Source: Promerops cafer (taxonomy: Eukaryota > Chordata > Aves > Passeriformes > Nectariniidae). Taken from it: a stretch of 64,000 nt of DNA. Where the stretch lies: NCBI GenBank assembly GCA_013398275.1, contig VZSE01015512.1, positions 248,001 through 312,000 of the forward strand, in the 5' to 3' direction. Within the stretch, counting starts at the first letter, position 1. Each line of letters begins with the position of its first letter. Positions 35,001 through 50,000 of this stretch are shown here, piece after piece. The position numbers and the translations under genes were made by a program. Below the pieces are notes generated by a model, which did no database searches, was not told the origin of the DNA, and was given only the letters and a program-made list of their open reading frames with translations.

Positions 35001-38000
35001 TTTTGCACAACACAATATTAAACTAGACTAACTTGGGTAAAAGTGGGGACTAGAGGCCTCCAAGCATTAAATCTTACTTCCTCAGTTTTGCAATCTGAAT
35101 TCCTGATAACCCCATTTTCTCCTACCTCAAAGATAATGGACTGATTATTCTTTTTGAGGTAGAAGGCAAAGACGTAAGTGTACATGAGTGTGGCACGACA
35201 CTGGCAGAGGACGTCGACTGCTTTCTTCAGGAACTGCACCTCGATCCACGACATGTTGTGCTGCTGCATCTCCTCCATCTTCTGCTTCACCTGAGCGTAG
35301 AGCTTGTGCTCGAAGCGCAGGCTCTGCATGTGGTTCATGTAGCGGTTGCAGTAGAACAGGTACCTCTGCAGGGCTGCTCGGGATCGCTGTGTTAATTCCC
35401 ATTAGAGAGAAAAAACAAATAGTTAAAACAAAGTACTGGCTGCGAGAGAAGGAAACCCTTCACAAGGCTCTTCCTGATCCAGAGAACGAGCTTCCTTTCC
35501 AAAGGAGGCTCCTCTCCCGTCACCTTGGGCCGACGGCTCCGCGCGGCCCCGCTAACCCTGGGAAGCGCCCCGGGCACTTCCCAGCACAGCTCTGACATCC
35601 TCACTCCCAGCCTTGGAAGCAATTACAATCACACTGCTCAAGCCTCATCACTTTTGTATTTCAGCCTCTCAACTCGAGGTACAGCACTCAAATGCCTCCA
35701 GTGTCATGACAAAAGTGAGAAGATGATGTTTAGCTGGGGGTTTTTTTGCTAATAAGGAATTCTAATTACTGTGCTTGTGCTAAGAGGGCAATCTCAGGTT
35801 GATTATAGAGCACGGGAAAGGCACCGTGTGCTAAATAGTGCAAGAGAACCAAGATGACTCAATACACAGTCATTAATCTTATTTTCTTCACACTGACAGA
35901 CCAGCTGTAAAAAAATAACACCACGGGCATGGTTCAACTTGTGTGCTGTAGATGTACAAAGGTAGCACATACCAGGCAAAGCCATCCCTATCTTATAAGT
36001 CAAAAGACTTAACTGTCCTTTGGATTTGTGCCCGAATCCGTGAATTCCTTCAGAGCAGATGTGTAGGTTTACAGAAAGCACACCACAGGGCCGATGATCT
36101 CCCTCATCACCAAAGGTTATGGACTCACCTCCTGTGCATCCCTTGCTGCCTTTGCATCATCCTCATTGTAGCGATTACAGTTGTACCTGTAACAGGGACA
36201 CCGATTCCACAGATTTCAGTCCAAATCCGTGCCGTTTGCACCACGACCTCCTCGCCTTCCAGCAAGGCACGCTCCCGAACTCACCAGGCAGATCCGTGGG
36301 GCTCCCAGGGGCCCAGACACACCCAGCAGAACTCCGCCTTGCAGTTCTGGTTCCGACAGACCATGTGGTTGCAGCCCCCGTCCTTCTCGATGGTGACGTG
36401 GCATTTCGGGCATTCCTGTCCACAGGACAGAGAGCACCGTTAGCAGGGCAAGCACGGAACCCCAACAGCCTGGGGAACTTGGAAGGGTTCCCACGGCAGT
36501 CGGACAGAGCACGTCAGGTGAAATACACGATTTAATTCTTCCCTGTGGACATCGAGATCCTCTTCAGTCAGGCTTTAAAATACTTCCAAACCCGGAGCAG
36601 TTAGATAGAAAAAACTTAAGGAATAACATATTTTATCTATGCTGCTCTCACAGAGAGCACTGGGCAAGTCACTTCATGACCTTCCCCAAAATCCCAGCAG
36701 AGGGGTGGTCTCTAAGAGCCCGGGAAGCATGTGGCTTTCCTCACCACCAAGTGTCTGGTCCACTCTGGGACTGAGACCGAGCCGGAATCCCGCTGTTAAC
36801 AATCCGAGACACCTGCAGCTGTAAAATGCCATCCAGAAAGGAGCTGGAAACATGCAGCAAGACTCTAGTGTGCTTCAAAGAAGCTGCTGTCAGCTAAAAA
36901 GACACTTCTCTTCCTGAGGTGTTTCCATGTTTCCCATCAGGTCCCTTTCTTCCCTTCATGTGACACCTCACTGAAGACTTTTCCATAAAAGCTCACATGG
37001 GGTTTCCCTTTCAGGAGTAAGGCTTTTGACAAATGTGAGTATCTCAAAGGGCAGCTCTGCACAGGGAAATATCTGGGGAATAGAACACCAATATCATGGT
37101 CTCCATGAGCTTAGGAATTAACAAACCAACAAAGCAGCAAGTACAGAGAAAAAAACTGCATCAATAAAACCAAAACCATTTTAGTCTGAATCAGCTCCTC
37201 ATCCAGCTCATCCCACAACCATACCAACCTTCATGAAGCTTCTGCACGAGCCAGTTTTAATATATAATACAATAACAAACATATCCAAACCAGTGATACA
37301 CACACCTGTAAAATCAGCTGCAGCTTTTGGGTCGGAAGCATGTGAAATCCCCTCCCCAGTCTGGAGCATGTCTTTGCTCACCAAAGCAAGCAGTTCCTAC
37401 CCTGGCATTCAGATAAACTCTCAAAGGAAGAAACCAACATGCACAATCACTCCATAACTGCTACTGATACAGGACACAATCCAACAGGTTCTTGTACACC
37501 CACTCTGAGTGTCCCAACTATTACTGCATTTTATAGGAGTTTGCCAGTTTGTACTGTCACAGACAGGAGAATTTACACATCAAATCAATGCGATCAAGCA
37601 GCAACCAAGCACAAAAGAAGAATTTTCCAGACCTGCCTTTTTCCCAGTCACCTGTGTTTGTCCTTCAGACTCAGTAACTCTACTACAAACAGAGTAAGTG
37701 AAGCACAGCAGCTCTTGTGCTGGTCCCCTCAAGGGCACAACACCAAGGTGCTCCCCAGGATGGATACTCAGCCAGGGAAGCTTGTTCCCAGTTAGTCAGT
37801 GCAGTTCTGTGAACTTCAGAGTCAAAAATGGTCCCTCCTTCAAGCAGAACACTCAGTGCAGCATCTATTTCCCTTTTCCAGGCAGCACTCCTCCCTCTTC
37901 CAATCCTGCACCAAGGTCAAGACTCAAATTTAAGTTTATGCCAGCAATGTCCTGCCCAACTGTGCAGATCCCTGCTCAGTCTGCTCATCAGCCAGGGTGG

Positions 38001-41000
38001 CTCTAAGCACAAACAGTGGCCCTGTCCCTGTCACACCATGATGACCCTGAGGCACACAGCCAGAGTGGTTTTTCAGAGGAGGTTGTGGAGCTGTGCAGTT
38101 CTTCCAGACACATCTCCTCCCATCAGGTGCTGACATCACTCGTGGGAGGCACAGCTGATCCACACAGCAGCCGTGATCCCTCCTGCTGAGCAAAACCCTA
38201 CAGCTTCCAGAGGGAGAACAGTTCCCAGGTGACCTGCCAAGCTGGAGAGGTGCCACAGGCACATCCACAGCACAGGGACGTGGGGCCATCTCACGCCCAG
38301 CGAGGCTCCATCAGGAGTATGGAAATCCTGCCCTCCTGTCTTTCAGGTGGGACCAAGCTTTCCAGTGTGTGCACAGTGCTCAGGGCTTTGAGCTCTAGAA
38401 TGCAAACTAGGACAAAAAGATCCTTCCAGTGCCTGAAGGGGCTCCAGGAGAGCCTGGAGAGGGACTCTGGACAAGGGGGAATGGCTTCCCACTTCCAGAT
38501 GGCAGAGTTAGATGGGATATTGGGAAGAAATTCTTCCCTGTGAGGGTGGTGAGGCCCTGGCACAGGTTGCCCAGAGCAGCTGTGGCTGCCCCTGCATCCC
38601 TGGAAGTGTCCAAAGCCAGGCTGGACAGGCCTTGGAGCAACCTGGGCTAGTGGAAGGTGTCACTGCCCGTGGCAGGGGTGGAACTTGATTTAAGGTCCTT
38701 CCAACCCAAACCATGGATTCCATGATCCTACAACCTCCTTACAGCCCTTTTCTCACAGGGCATGCCATCCTTTCCAAGCCTTTATGCTCCTGTCTAGCAA
38801 AGCACAAGGAAGCAGTGACACAGTATCTGTGCAGATCCTAAAGCTGTGTAAAAGAGTAAAGTTGAATATTAGTAAAAATTAAAGCCATGAAAAGCACATA
38901 CTAAAGAAATGCTGGACACCAGCAGAAAAAGAACTAGTAACTACTCAAGTCACCAACACGACAAGTGGGAGAGCTTTATAGATTAATGAGGACAGGGAAG
39001 GAAGATCTCCCTGAGAATTATGGCTATGCAACAACCCAACAGGCAGCAAACCAAGTTACTAAACCTGCAGATTATTGTGCACATTATCAGTCACAGCACA
39101 ACACAGAAGTGACCTCATTAACATTGTTCCACTCCAAACAATTCCGTACTGGGCTTGGAAACAAAAGCCTGGGCAAACCTGGCAAAGGAGAACAATCTTG
39201 ATTTTGTTGTAAAAGTCCATGCATACATAAAGCACCATAAACCTCAGCTGCCCTTTTATGAACAGGGAGCTAAATAGAAACATGTTTCTTATTTCAGGGC
39301 AAGTGAAAGAGATTAGTGCTTTCCAGAACTCCCAGAGGAACTGGTGGACATCAGCCTCCCACAGCCACATTCACAGCAATGCCTCCACCCCTAGCCCATC
39401 CTATAAAAACAATCATCAAACACCACGGGGATTTCTTAATCAATTTCAACAATTTCAAAAACTTAGTTATGGCTAGCACAAAACAGTACACCGTTCTAAC
39501 ACCTAGAGTCACAGAGCAAAACTTTTTTAAACAGATTTTAAACACCAGTTGATCTGAGAAAGGAAGATGGCACCTGGGCACCTTTAGAAAAACACACACC
39601 ACGGCTCCGGCGCGGTGGGAAACAAAGGAGCACAGTTTGGTGCTGGTGCCCAGGAGGATTCTGTGTCCTGCCAGAATTTCCACGCATAGAACAAATGCAG
39701 GATCTCCAGAAAGTACAGAGGGAGCACTTTGAGCCATTAAAAAGTGACCTGAAAAGGAAGAGATGTGGGCTCATGCCATTTTATCTCGTGCAGGGGAGGA
39801 AAACAGCCAATGGTTTTTTTGGAGAAGAAAACGTGCCTGGTTTATCATCAGCCCTTCAAGCTCTGTCTTGGCCTGGAAGGGAAGGATGGGGATGTGCCAG
39901 GAGCCAAAGAAGCAAGGCTGGGGCGTTTTTAAGTATCAGATGAACAACTTCCATTAACACCAATTTAAGTTCCTCAGTAAAAAGCAGTGCCTTGTGTGAA
40001 GGCCAGCACCATTACCAGCTTTGTTCTTTTCCCTTTGGTATTCCAAGAGGCAGAGATTAACATCGCTGACACTCAGGTTCCAAACAGGTCTCCCCTCCTC
40101 CTTTTACACCACTTTCAGATAGTCTTGATACACCTTAAGAGCCCAAAATAAATGCATAAATCCAAGTTTTCTCTATTTTTCATTCCTTTGAATGTCCACT
40201 TAACAAAAGTTAACAAATGGATCTCTGTGGTTTCTTTATTCCCAAATACCCGAAATCTGCCGAGTTTAAGTCAAGAGAGGAACTACTGAAGAACCAAGTT
40301 GGTCAAACAAACTGAAAAAGGAAGAAATGTGCAAATCCTTGGACTATTCAACCCCGTTCCTCCAGAAGACTGAGAATTACAGGCTTGATAAAGAACTTGT
40401 ATTGCCTTATCTCAACTTTAAATTAATCTAGTTAAGCTGAACTCAAGTGAAAGTAGCTTATTTTAAGAAAAAAGCCATCCACTCCAGCACACTCTGCTGC
40501 ACGGGCTGTATCTTTTGTAGAAGCAGAAGGAATTTAGGTCTCCTAAGTGCAAGTAAATGAATGCAAAAGAATAAAAAATCCTATCAGAAACCACAGAACT
40601 CACTACTCGAATTTCCTCGTTTTTCATTCAGACCACTCTACATAATTCACCAAAAAATGCATCACATCATTTCCAGTTTGGGAACAGAACCCAATTCAGC
40701 TGGGTTTCACTTTTCTATTCTCTCACACAATTGCCTAATTTTCCTTCCCAACTCCATCTCCCAGGACAAGCCAGAACAAATGTATCTCACATTCTCCCGT
40801 TGCAAAGGATTATCCAGATTTCAAGCCCACATTCCAGAGGACTGGTATTTCGCTTTTACACCTTCATCTTGGTATGACAGGAAGTCTCCTTCCCTGAGAG
40901 GAGCCCACATGGGACAGGACTCACACCTGGATGGCTCCAGAAAGCGCTTCCCAAAAGCCAGAAACAGCAACAGAGCCCGTAGTCACTACTGAATTCCTTG

Positions 41001-44000
41001 GAGAGCTGTTTCAATGGATGAAGGGGATTTTTGCATCTGATGGTACCTGATTCCTTTCTAGGTTCTTCAGAATGAAGTTCAACACAGAATTTAGGCTGTG
41101 AAGCCAACAGGCACGAGTTGTGCCTCGCCAAACACGGCTGCCCTGCTTTCCTGCTAGGAACAGCACAGAGAGAAAGGAGGGATGGACACACATTCCAGCT
41201 CCCATCCCAGTCTATCACTACAGCCCCACACCCAGACAGCACTTGGCTTTCTCCATGCCTCTGCTCAGGGCTCAGCAGGGAACTGAGGCAGCAGGGAGGT
41301 GGCTGCAGCCCCACGATCCCGGGCTGAGCTGGCTCTCCGGAGGCTGCAAAGCTCCCAGGGCACACATCCCAGTGGCCAAAGCTGGAGATTCCCACCTTCC
41401 CCAAGGCAGAGATCAGCATGAGGGTGGGTTACTCTTCCTGCCAACTTTCCCCTCAATTGAATCCAGCATCAGCTCAGAGAGAAGAATGCCATATTGTCCT
41501 TCAGCTAATTCAATGGATATAGATGCCATAAGACTCCAGGACTGTTGGCTTGCTCAAATGTCTGGAGTAATTACCCTGATGGCAATTTTTCTCCCTGTTG
41601 CAGCCTGGTCTCCTAAGTATTCCCATGCAGGAATGTCTGGGACAGAATTAGAGGAAGTAGCTTAGACAGTGATGTCCAAGGACAGCTCTGCTGCTCACAC
41701 CAGACTAGAGGTACCAACGAAGCAGCACCGCTGGTGCCAGGTGCCACCCTCCACACGGGTGTTCCTCACCCCTAAAAATGTTCTCATTCCCAAGGCAGGA
41801 GCAGGTGCAAGATGGGGAACCCCAAGATCAGCCTCCTGAGGGCTTTAACAGGCAAAGCAGGGCTGTGGCTGTTCCGGTGTCCCAAATATGCGAGACCCAA
41901 GGCTAGCAGTGCTTACACTCTGCCTTTTCCAAGCTATTTGCTGCTCTTCCTCAGGTTTAATATAAGCAGTTCCTGAAGACCCAGCAAACTCCAACCAAAC
42001 CTGGTTCAGTCCCCGAGCCACGCTGGAACACACTGAGACAAAGCCAAGCTCCCTTTGGGGAGCTCCGAGCAGGGCCCGCACGGCCCCGGCCCAGCCCGAG
42101 CTGGGCTGCACAGCAGGGGTTTCTCTGCCACCATAACACAACATTCCAGCTCTGTGAAAACCAGGCAGCCAGCCCCGGAGAGCAGCGAGGCTGCTGCAAA
42201 CAATGCCATTAACCAGTTACACAACAGAGCTAAAGAAAACAAAGCAGCTATTTCCTCACTCCCTCCCCACCTTCCTCCTTCAGCTGGGAGCCCCAGGCCT
42301 GCTCCTCACCTCCCATGGGATCTGCTGCTTTTGTGTCCTTGCCACCATGACAATCTTGGTTTTAATTTGTCCTGAAATGGTCAAATGCTTAGAGTTTCAG
42401 GCCAAGTTGGGCTAAGCAGAAGGAAGACCTTTACATAATGAAATCCCAGACAGCTGTTCTGCCAGTCTCCACCTGGAATGCTGCCCAGCGGAAATGAAGG
42501 CTCCTCCAGAGGCCAGTCCCAGGGATTTGAAGGCAGATGGAAATGATCCCAGCCAAACCGAGCCACGGGTGGTGGTAGCATGTTCCACACATGGGATGGG
42601 CCATGGATTTGCTTAGGGAAGCCACCGGTGCCACACAGGAGCCCAAAGACTTAAATCTTGAGCTTCCTTTGGGTCTCCAATTAACTGTTTCTTCCAAGCA
42701 CTTTCCTTCTCTGAACTTGAAGAAACTCACCTGACTCCAGGCATTAACACCTGTTCACTCTTCAAACAAGAGCACTTCAGTGTACTGTGGATTTTAAGGC
42801 TTGCTCTTAACACGGAACAGAAAAAACAATTCTAGTGCAAGGAATTACATTGATGTCCTTTTCACCTGACAAATCTGTATAAAATCTCTATATAAAATAC
42901 CAGAAAACCTCTCACCTTTGTGTTGGCTGCAATCCAATTGGAGGTTTCACTGTCATCATCACACTTCTTAATCCATTTCTTTAACCACTGTCAGAAAAAT
43001 GATGGAAGAACTCCTTTAGCTGGAGGAACTGCAAATGCTCCCAAGACACCTGCTCATGTGAAGGAAAGGTACACCCAGCCACATGGGAACAGGGGAGTGC
43101 TGGTGCTGGAAAACTCTGCCCACAGCCACTAATTTAGAGGCAGACAGTTCCTGCAGCTCCATCCTGACCCAGCAAGCACAAGCACCCAGCACAAACACTC
43201 CTGCAACAAGTTTGCAGCTCTTAGGCTTAATCAACACCAACTTCAAGTTGGATAAGGACATTTTGGCTTTGGGGTGACTAACTGTGGCCTTCCAGTACCT
43301 GAAAGGAGCCTACAAGAAAGATGGCGAGAGACTGTTTACAAGGGCCTGGAGGGACAGGACACAAGGAACAGCTTCCCACTGCCAGAGGGCAGGGTTAGAT
43401 GGGATACTGGGAGGGAATTGATCCCTGTGAGGGTGGGGAGGACCTGGAACAGGCTGCCCAGAGAAGCTGTGCCTGCCCCATTCCTGGAAGTGTTTGAGGA
43501 CGAGGGTTGGAGCAACCTGGGCTAGTGGAAGGTATCTCAGCCCATGGCAGGATGTGGGACTAGATGATCTTTAAGGTCCCTTCCAACCCAAACCAGCAAA
43601 ACCAAATTAGTTCCTCCAGTACAACGGGTAACGCCTGACAAAGCATCGAACACCTACAGGAACAACTGGTACAGGAATGCTCCTTGTCCAAAAAGCACCT
43701 TCACTCCTCTGCAGGGGGTCACAGGTCTAACAACCTCCTCTTCCAGACAATTCCCACCTGGATGAGGCACTGCTCCCTCACAAGGTCCAACTGTGAGGCA
43801 GCCAGTAAAGGCACCCAAGAGGATTTCACTGCTGGTTCTCACCCTGTGATTGGTACAGGTGAGCTACTCTGCTCCCTGGTGGGAACAACAATTGGGCTCA
43901 ATGATCCCTGGGGGTCCCTTCCAGCTCAGGATCATCTTTGATTCTATGGACAGCCACAAAAACTTGGGCTTCATTGCAAAGTCTTGCACATACATGTATT

Positions 44001-47000
44001 TTAAACTTTTTCAAAACACAGATTTGGATGAGAACCTTGAGGTGCTCACCTTGCATTTAACAGGATCGTGCCAGTTTTCACCGCAGTTAAAGCTGTAAGA
44101 GAAAGAAAGGGAAAATAAGCAGACAGGGCAGATGACTGTACTTGTCAGTGTAAGTTTTTTTCTGGGTTGTTCAAAGCCAGTCCTAAGGAAACTCAACACA
44201 CCCCCCTTCAATCCTGAAATCCCTCAAGGGCCACTTCAAAACAGTGACAGGACAAGGGGGAACGGCTTCCCACTGCCAGAGGACAGAGTTAGATGGGATT
44301 ATTAGGGAGAAATTCTTCACTGTGAGAGTTGTGAGACACCGAAACTGGTTTCAGTGTCCAGGCTGGACAGGGCTTGGAGCAGCCTGGGATACTGGAAGGT
44401 GTCGCTGCTCACGGCAGGGGGTGGAACTCGATCACCTTTAAGGTCCCTCCCAAGCAGAGGCAGCCTGGGACTCGGTGACCACACACTAACAACTTCCAGG
44501 GCAGTGAGCACAAAGCAGCACCAGCCTCTGTTCCTCCATGGCTCTTACCAGAACTGACGGCCACATTTGCAGCGCACGGGTTTAGCATCCGGGTACTGGA
44601 CTTTAACGACGTGGTGGCAGTCGGGGGCAGGACACCACTTTAACAGTCGATTACACTGCGAAACAAAGCCCAGATCCCACATCACAGAGGAAGGATGTGC
44701 TCCAGGACAGCTCCTGCCCTGCATCCCTTTGTCCTGGCTGCAAACAGCTAAGAAATTAAACCAAACCCACTGCACCCATCACTTCTGGCAAGGACTGGAA
44801 GCTTGATCCCGTAACAACTTCTGCCCTGGGCTCTACAGGACAGCTGAACCCACGCAACTGGAAACTGGGACAGTGCAAATATCTTGCAAAGCACCTTCTT
44901 CCAAGTCTGTTTTGAGGCTTTAAAACTATTAGTATTTTGCTAAAGCACTTCTGCAGTTTTACTTCAACTGGCAAAATGTTTAAGCTATGTTCTTGTTTAC
45001 AGCATTTCCTGGTTTTCAATGTGAAGTATCTCAGGTAACATTCAAGAGTCATAAATATTATATAACTATTATATAACTATTATAACTACGTAATTCTGCT
45101 TCTCAGAACCCAGATATTAAGCAACAGCTCTTACATTCTCTTTAGGTCTTTTGTCCTAAAGTTTTTTTAGTATTTTCCTACAACTGTAAGGCAAAGGACC
45201 ATAAAACAACCCCTGCATTCACACGTGATTAGAGACTATGTAAAAAACCTGCTCTGCAGTTCTAAACAAGCCTCCAGCTGGGTACACTAGTGAGACAAAA
45301 AAAACACACTACAAGCCATTAAAAATTCAAATAAAAACTCACCTCTACAAAACTATTGGTTATTAAATGCTGGTACTTTAATTTAACCTTGGAATCTGTG
45401 ATCAGACGCCTGTGGGAAGGGAAGAAACAGAAAAATTGTAGCAGAAATCTTGTTTTTTCCACACACTGCCAGTAAGTTAAGACAAATAGGTTTGATTCAT
45501 CCTTCTACACTTGCAGGTACTTTTTGTACTTACCTGTTCTCTATTTATTTGTTAGATCAATTACTATTATGAAAACTACATCCATTCTATTCAATATATA
45601 AATATATATATAAATATATTAGCTTCAAAAACAGAAAGCTCACGCAGTTCTAAAGAACTGAACCTCTTGGTGTGAGGATTTTTATTTAAAACACTTTCCT
45701 GAAGAGCCCAAGAAACAAAGCAAGTAATTTAATCAGTTCATTTACATAAAACGTGCACATTTTGTGGCAAATCCCTTTAAAAAGCTCCAGAACAATCCTT
45801 GTGTGGCTAATAACTTCGGGAAGCCTCATGTTAGCTGGGTTTCAGTGGAATGCTACAACTTCAGCTTAAAAATTAATGGTGTTTTAATATATTTACCATA
45901 AAAACAAAGTTGATTTGAATTCAACATCACTAGGGGTATACACAACACGGATTTTAAATTAATTCCAGTCTGCTTGGAACTGGGAGAGCAGAGGAAAACT
46001 GACTGATGGGAACCCTTGACAAGCATGGTGACCACTCTCTCCTGGGCACACCATTCCAGCTGGCATTTGCAGATTGCCCAGCCTAAATGCATCCAAAATA
46101 ACTTAATTATCAATTGCTGAGCACTTCTAAAAAAGTCTTTTAGCTATGACTGAAGTGTCTTTCCAATATATCCAAATAGAAAGCTGCACTGACACACCCT
46201 TTGTGGCATTCCTGGTTTAAATCCTACTGTGGAATACAGCTTTATACAGGCCATACCATGGGTAAATACTGGAATTAATGGATTTTCCTTTCCAGCTGAA
46301 GCCAAAACTAAGTGTACTCCTGCATGTTGTCCTTACAACACTCCCCAAGGAGTGGCGTGTGCCCATGGGATGTGCACAAATCCCAGCCCTGGGCAGCTGG
46401 GGAGCTCCTCACCCAAGCACATGCTGGTTATTACATAAATCACAGCACGTGGCAGCTCAATTCCCAGGGCTAAAATAAAACAAATCAGCTGACAAAGCAT
46501 CTCTCCTGCAATTCTAGAGTCAAACTTACGGAAGAATAAGAAAATCTGAATTTCGTATGAATTAGAAATCTCTTTTTTTTTTTTTACCCCGTACCTGGGC
46601 TTCAAGACATACTAAATATCACCTTGAAAATGTATTGTATTATAACAATATATCAGGTACTGGAATTTAAATTAATAGTCATGCCATGACTAACCAGAGC
46701 ACATAATCCACTGTTTTTTTCTTACCAACATGCTTTGATTGCCCCAATCAACATCACCAGGGCAAGATCTTCAAGAATTTTGCTTTGAATATTACTGTCT
46801 TTTGGCAAATCATAAATGAAACTAGACAAATTAAGAGGTGAAACCCATGCCCAGAGCCCATAAATCACATTAATTTTGTGTTCATATCGCTTGGAAAATG
46901 AGAGCTGGAGACTTTGTAAACAGGAAAGAACCTAAAAAAGTCCTAAAAAGTAATAACTAAGGACACAGAAGTGGGTGCAGGTTCCAGTTGAGATCATTTA

Positions 47001-50000
47001 CACTTTTGCCATATAGATTGGACATAGCCTAAGATTGCCACAGTTGTCTATCTTGGCTTTTAAAGGCAAGAGTTTTTAAAAAATGCACCTTCCTCTCCAC
47101 AGAAATCCAGGTAAGATCAGGGAAAGGTGGATTTTTACCTCTAGAAAGAGTTTCTAGTTTTACTCAGACAAATGGGACTTGTTTGCTTTAGCACCCAGCT
47201 GCCACTGCCCTATCCCAGGCCTCATCCCTGCCCTCTCCAGCCAAGTGGAATCCCACAGCATTGCCCTCCTCTTCCTCCATCCTTTCCTTGCTGCTGCTGC
47301 TGCCACTGCAGCCTCCAATGGTTTCAGCCACTCAATTTCACATGCACTGCTTGAACAGCTCATTCCAACTGTTGCAATCAAGAAAACACTCCAAAAAGTC
47401 CTGCTGAGAGCGTTTGACTCCACAAATGGAAGTTCAACCTCTGGTAAACAAAAATCTCAATCAAGTTACTCAAGATATGTCAACTTCAGCTCAGTTTCCA
47501 CCCACTGGGCTCTACAAATCACCCCTCAACAGGGCAGGAAAGCATTTCAGCTACTTCCACTTCCATCCAGCCTACACTCCATGAGTAACCAAGAGCCAAA
47601 ATTGGGAAAATCGTTACTCTGGAAGCAACTGAGAATAAAAAACACCAAATTAATATCAATGACTGAGTCAGGCTTCAGGAAGGAAAGAATAAGGTAACAG
47701 AATAAGCCTCTACTGAGATGCTTTTTAGCAGAAAGAATTGAAATGAACTTGAACAAAGTTCAGAATTATGAAGGATATTGCTCATATCCCAGTGATATGA
47801 GGAACCTCCCCCAGTATAAAAGGGAAGGAAGCTCATGGAGTTCACTGCTCCACCATGAACTAGCAGTCATTCTACAGCTGCACAACTCCAAGGACACAGG
47901 CTGACACACCAGCTTAATCAATCTTGTGTTTGAGGGTCAACTGCCTCCAGAGGGCAAAAACCACATCCTGCATCAGCCCTTAGGACTCCTGTCCTCTGAC
48001 TCACCTATTAACTACAGCTATAGGGCTTGGGGAACCAGTGGGTTGACCTGGGTACAAGTCTTAAATTCCTACATAAATCAAAGGAAACAAAATGCACAGA
48101 GCAGTAAAACAGGGTTTGGAAACCCTGGTGTCACACTGACCAAACTGGTCAGGGAGTCTTTCCTCCCAGTGCCATCACATGGGGCTTCAACACCTAAACA
48201 GGAAGTTAAGAGACATTCTGGTATCAAAACAAAGTTCAGGACAGGTTTCTCTGCTGCCTGCAAGCCTCTGTGCAGTTTGTTAGAAGCATTTGAAAAGACC
48301 TGAACAGCACGTGAGTAGCACAATGGAAGGAGAGAGCAAAGCCAAGAGCATTACTTACATAACTGTATTGTCGTCCACTAAGATATCACAGCCATGGGCA
48401 GGGCATGAAATGGTCTGAAAAACACAAAAAGGCCATAGGAGGAACAGTGGTTATCCTGCCTTTGCATCACAAGGAATTCCAAGGCAACAGACTTCACTAC
48501 AATCCACAGCCAAAGGCGTGCCCTGCCTCTCCCACCATATCCCAGGTGTGCCACTGCTTCCTCCTTACCCAGCCCAGATACCTGCACCAGCTCCACAGAA
48601 TTCTCTCCAGATTCACCTTAGCAGAGCCTGCAGCCCCCAGGGTTTTCTCTGTTGCTCTTTTGGGGTTTTTTTAAAACTTTAGCAGAAAGACTCTCCCCCA
48701 TCTCTCCAATACACAGAATTTCCAAAAATAAGCCTTGAGGTGAGTTGAGATTTTACCTGTCCCATGCCTTCCTCCATTATTTTGGTAGTTAAATATTCAC
48801 TCCAGCACTGCATACAGAATTTGTGTCCACACTCTAGGCCAGTGAAGTACTGCAATGACAAAGAACAGAAGACATGGCCTCATTTTATCACATGGATTCA
48901 CTCCATAACTTCATCCTTCTTGGTGCTGTGCAGTTCATCCATCCCATCCCTCATTCCCCACACCAAACCTGAGACACTGCTGTTCATTTTGCATCATGTA
49001 CCCTACAGAACATTGCCTTAGTCACTCTTCCAAAGCCAGACTTTAAACCCCAACCCCAGCAGCAAGGAAAGGTGTGGCCCGTGTTTCCATCCTGCCCATT
49101 TAAATTTATCCTTGTTTTAGGAGTGTATATGGAGCACAGCATGGCTCTCTCCCATTTTACTTTGGAAATCAGTCAAATAAATGCAAAACCAAACAGGTCA
49201 CAGCGGTAAGGATACAGAGTCTTCCTTCCTATTTTTCCCCTTGCCACATGTGGGTGCTGCCCTAAAGTCCCAGACCTCCCCAGGGAAGTTCCCCCTGAAA
49301 CCCAGATGCTCATCAGATGAGGACACTCAAGATCCTAATTGGCAGGTGTGAATTGCAAAATAAAATTCAATAATGATCCGCTGTCACAGACAGCAATGGG
49401 GACAACCCCATCCTTGTCTGCATCACCTGCACAGAGCTGTCAAGATATCATCTGGGACTGAGTAGTTACACAAGGGGTGGAGAAGCAAACACTGCAGAGG
49501 AAAGACTGGAATTAAAGTACTTTTCTCTGGTCAGCTTAAAGTTATTTTATACTCAGAGTCAGCACCAAGGAAAACTGCATTTAAAACACTTCATTTGTAC
49601 CACTATAGAGGTAATATTTGCTGGCTTAGCTTTTCAAACCAACTTCTCAGCTAGTGAGATAAAACCAGAACTCTACCCTCAGACACCATCAAAACTATCA
49701 AACTCCACAGAGGAAAACCCAGAATCCTCTGTGGAACAGCAGGATGGTGGCAACTGAGGAGAGGAGAATCCACTTGAGGCAAGTGTTCTTCCCAAAGCAC
49801 CTTGTCAGACAGCACAGATACATTCTGTGCATCCCACAGAGGTGTAGCAGCTGTGTTGTGCCATCTCTGGATGCTCTGGCACTGCCCAGGGAAGGTGCCT
49901 GTCAGCACCCCTTGGCCAGGGGCTGGCAGGCTGTGATTTCACTGCTCCTGCCACCAGCACAGGCTGCAAGCTCTGAGCAACACGGGTGAATCTGACCCGA

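Larger units (their letters stand above)
42988..44049 (-). other. ARIH1: ARIH1 intron 8
   Basis: A 1.1-kb intron with two CR1 tails (43288-43597 and 43885-43950). Confidence 0.85.

Noticed and set aside
40856..41665. Overlapping 181- and 187-codon frames on opposite strands in ARIH1 intron 9
   Set aside because: No domain, splice or conservation evidence; low-complexity translations typical of chance openings.
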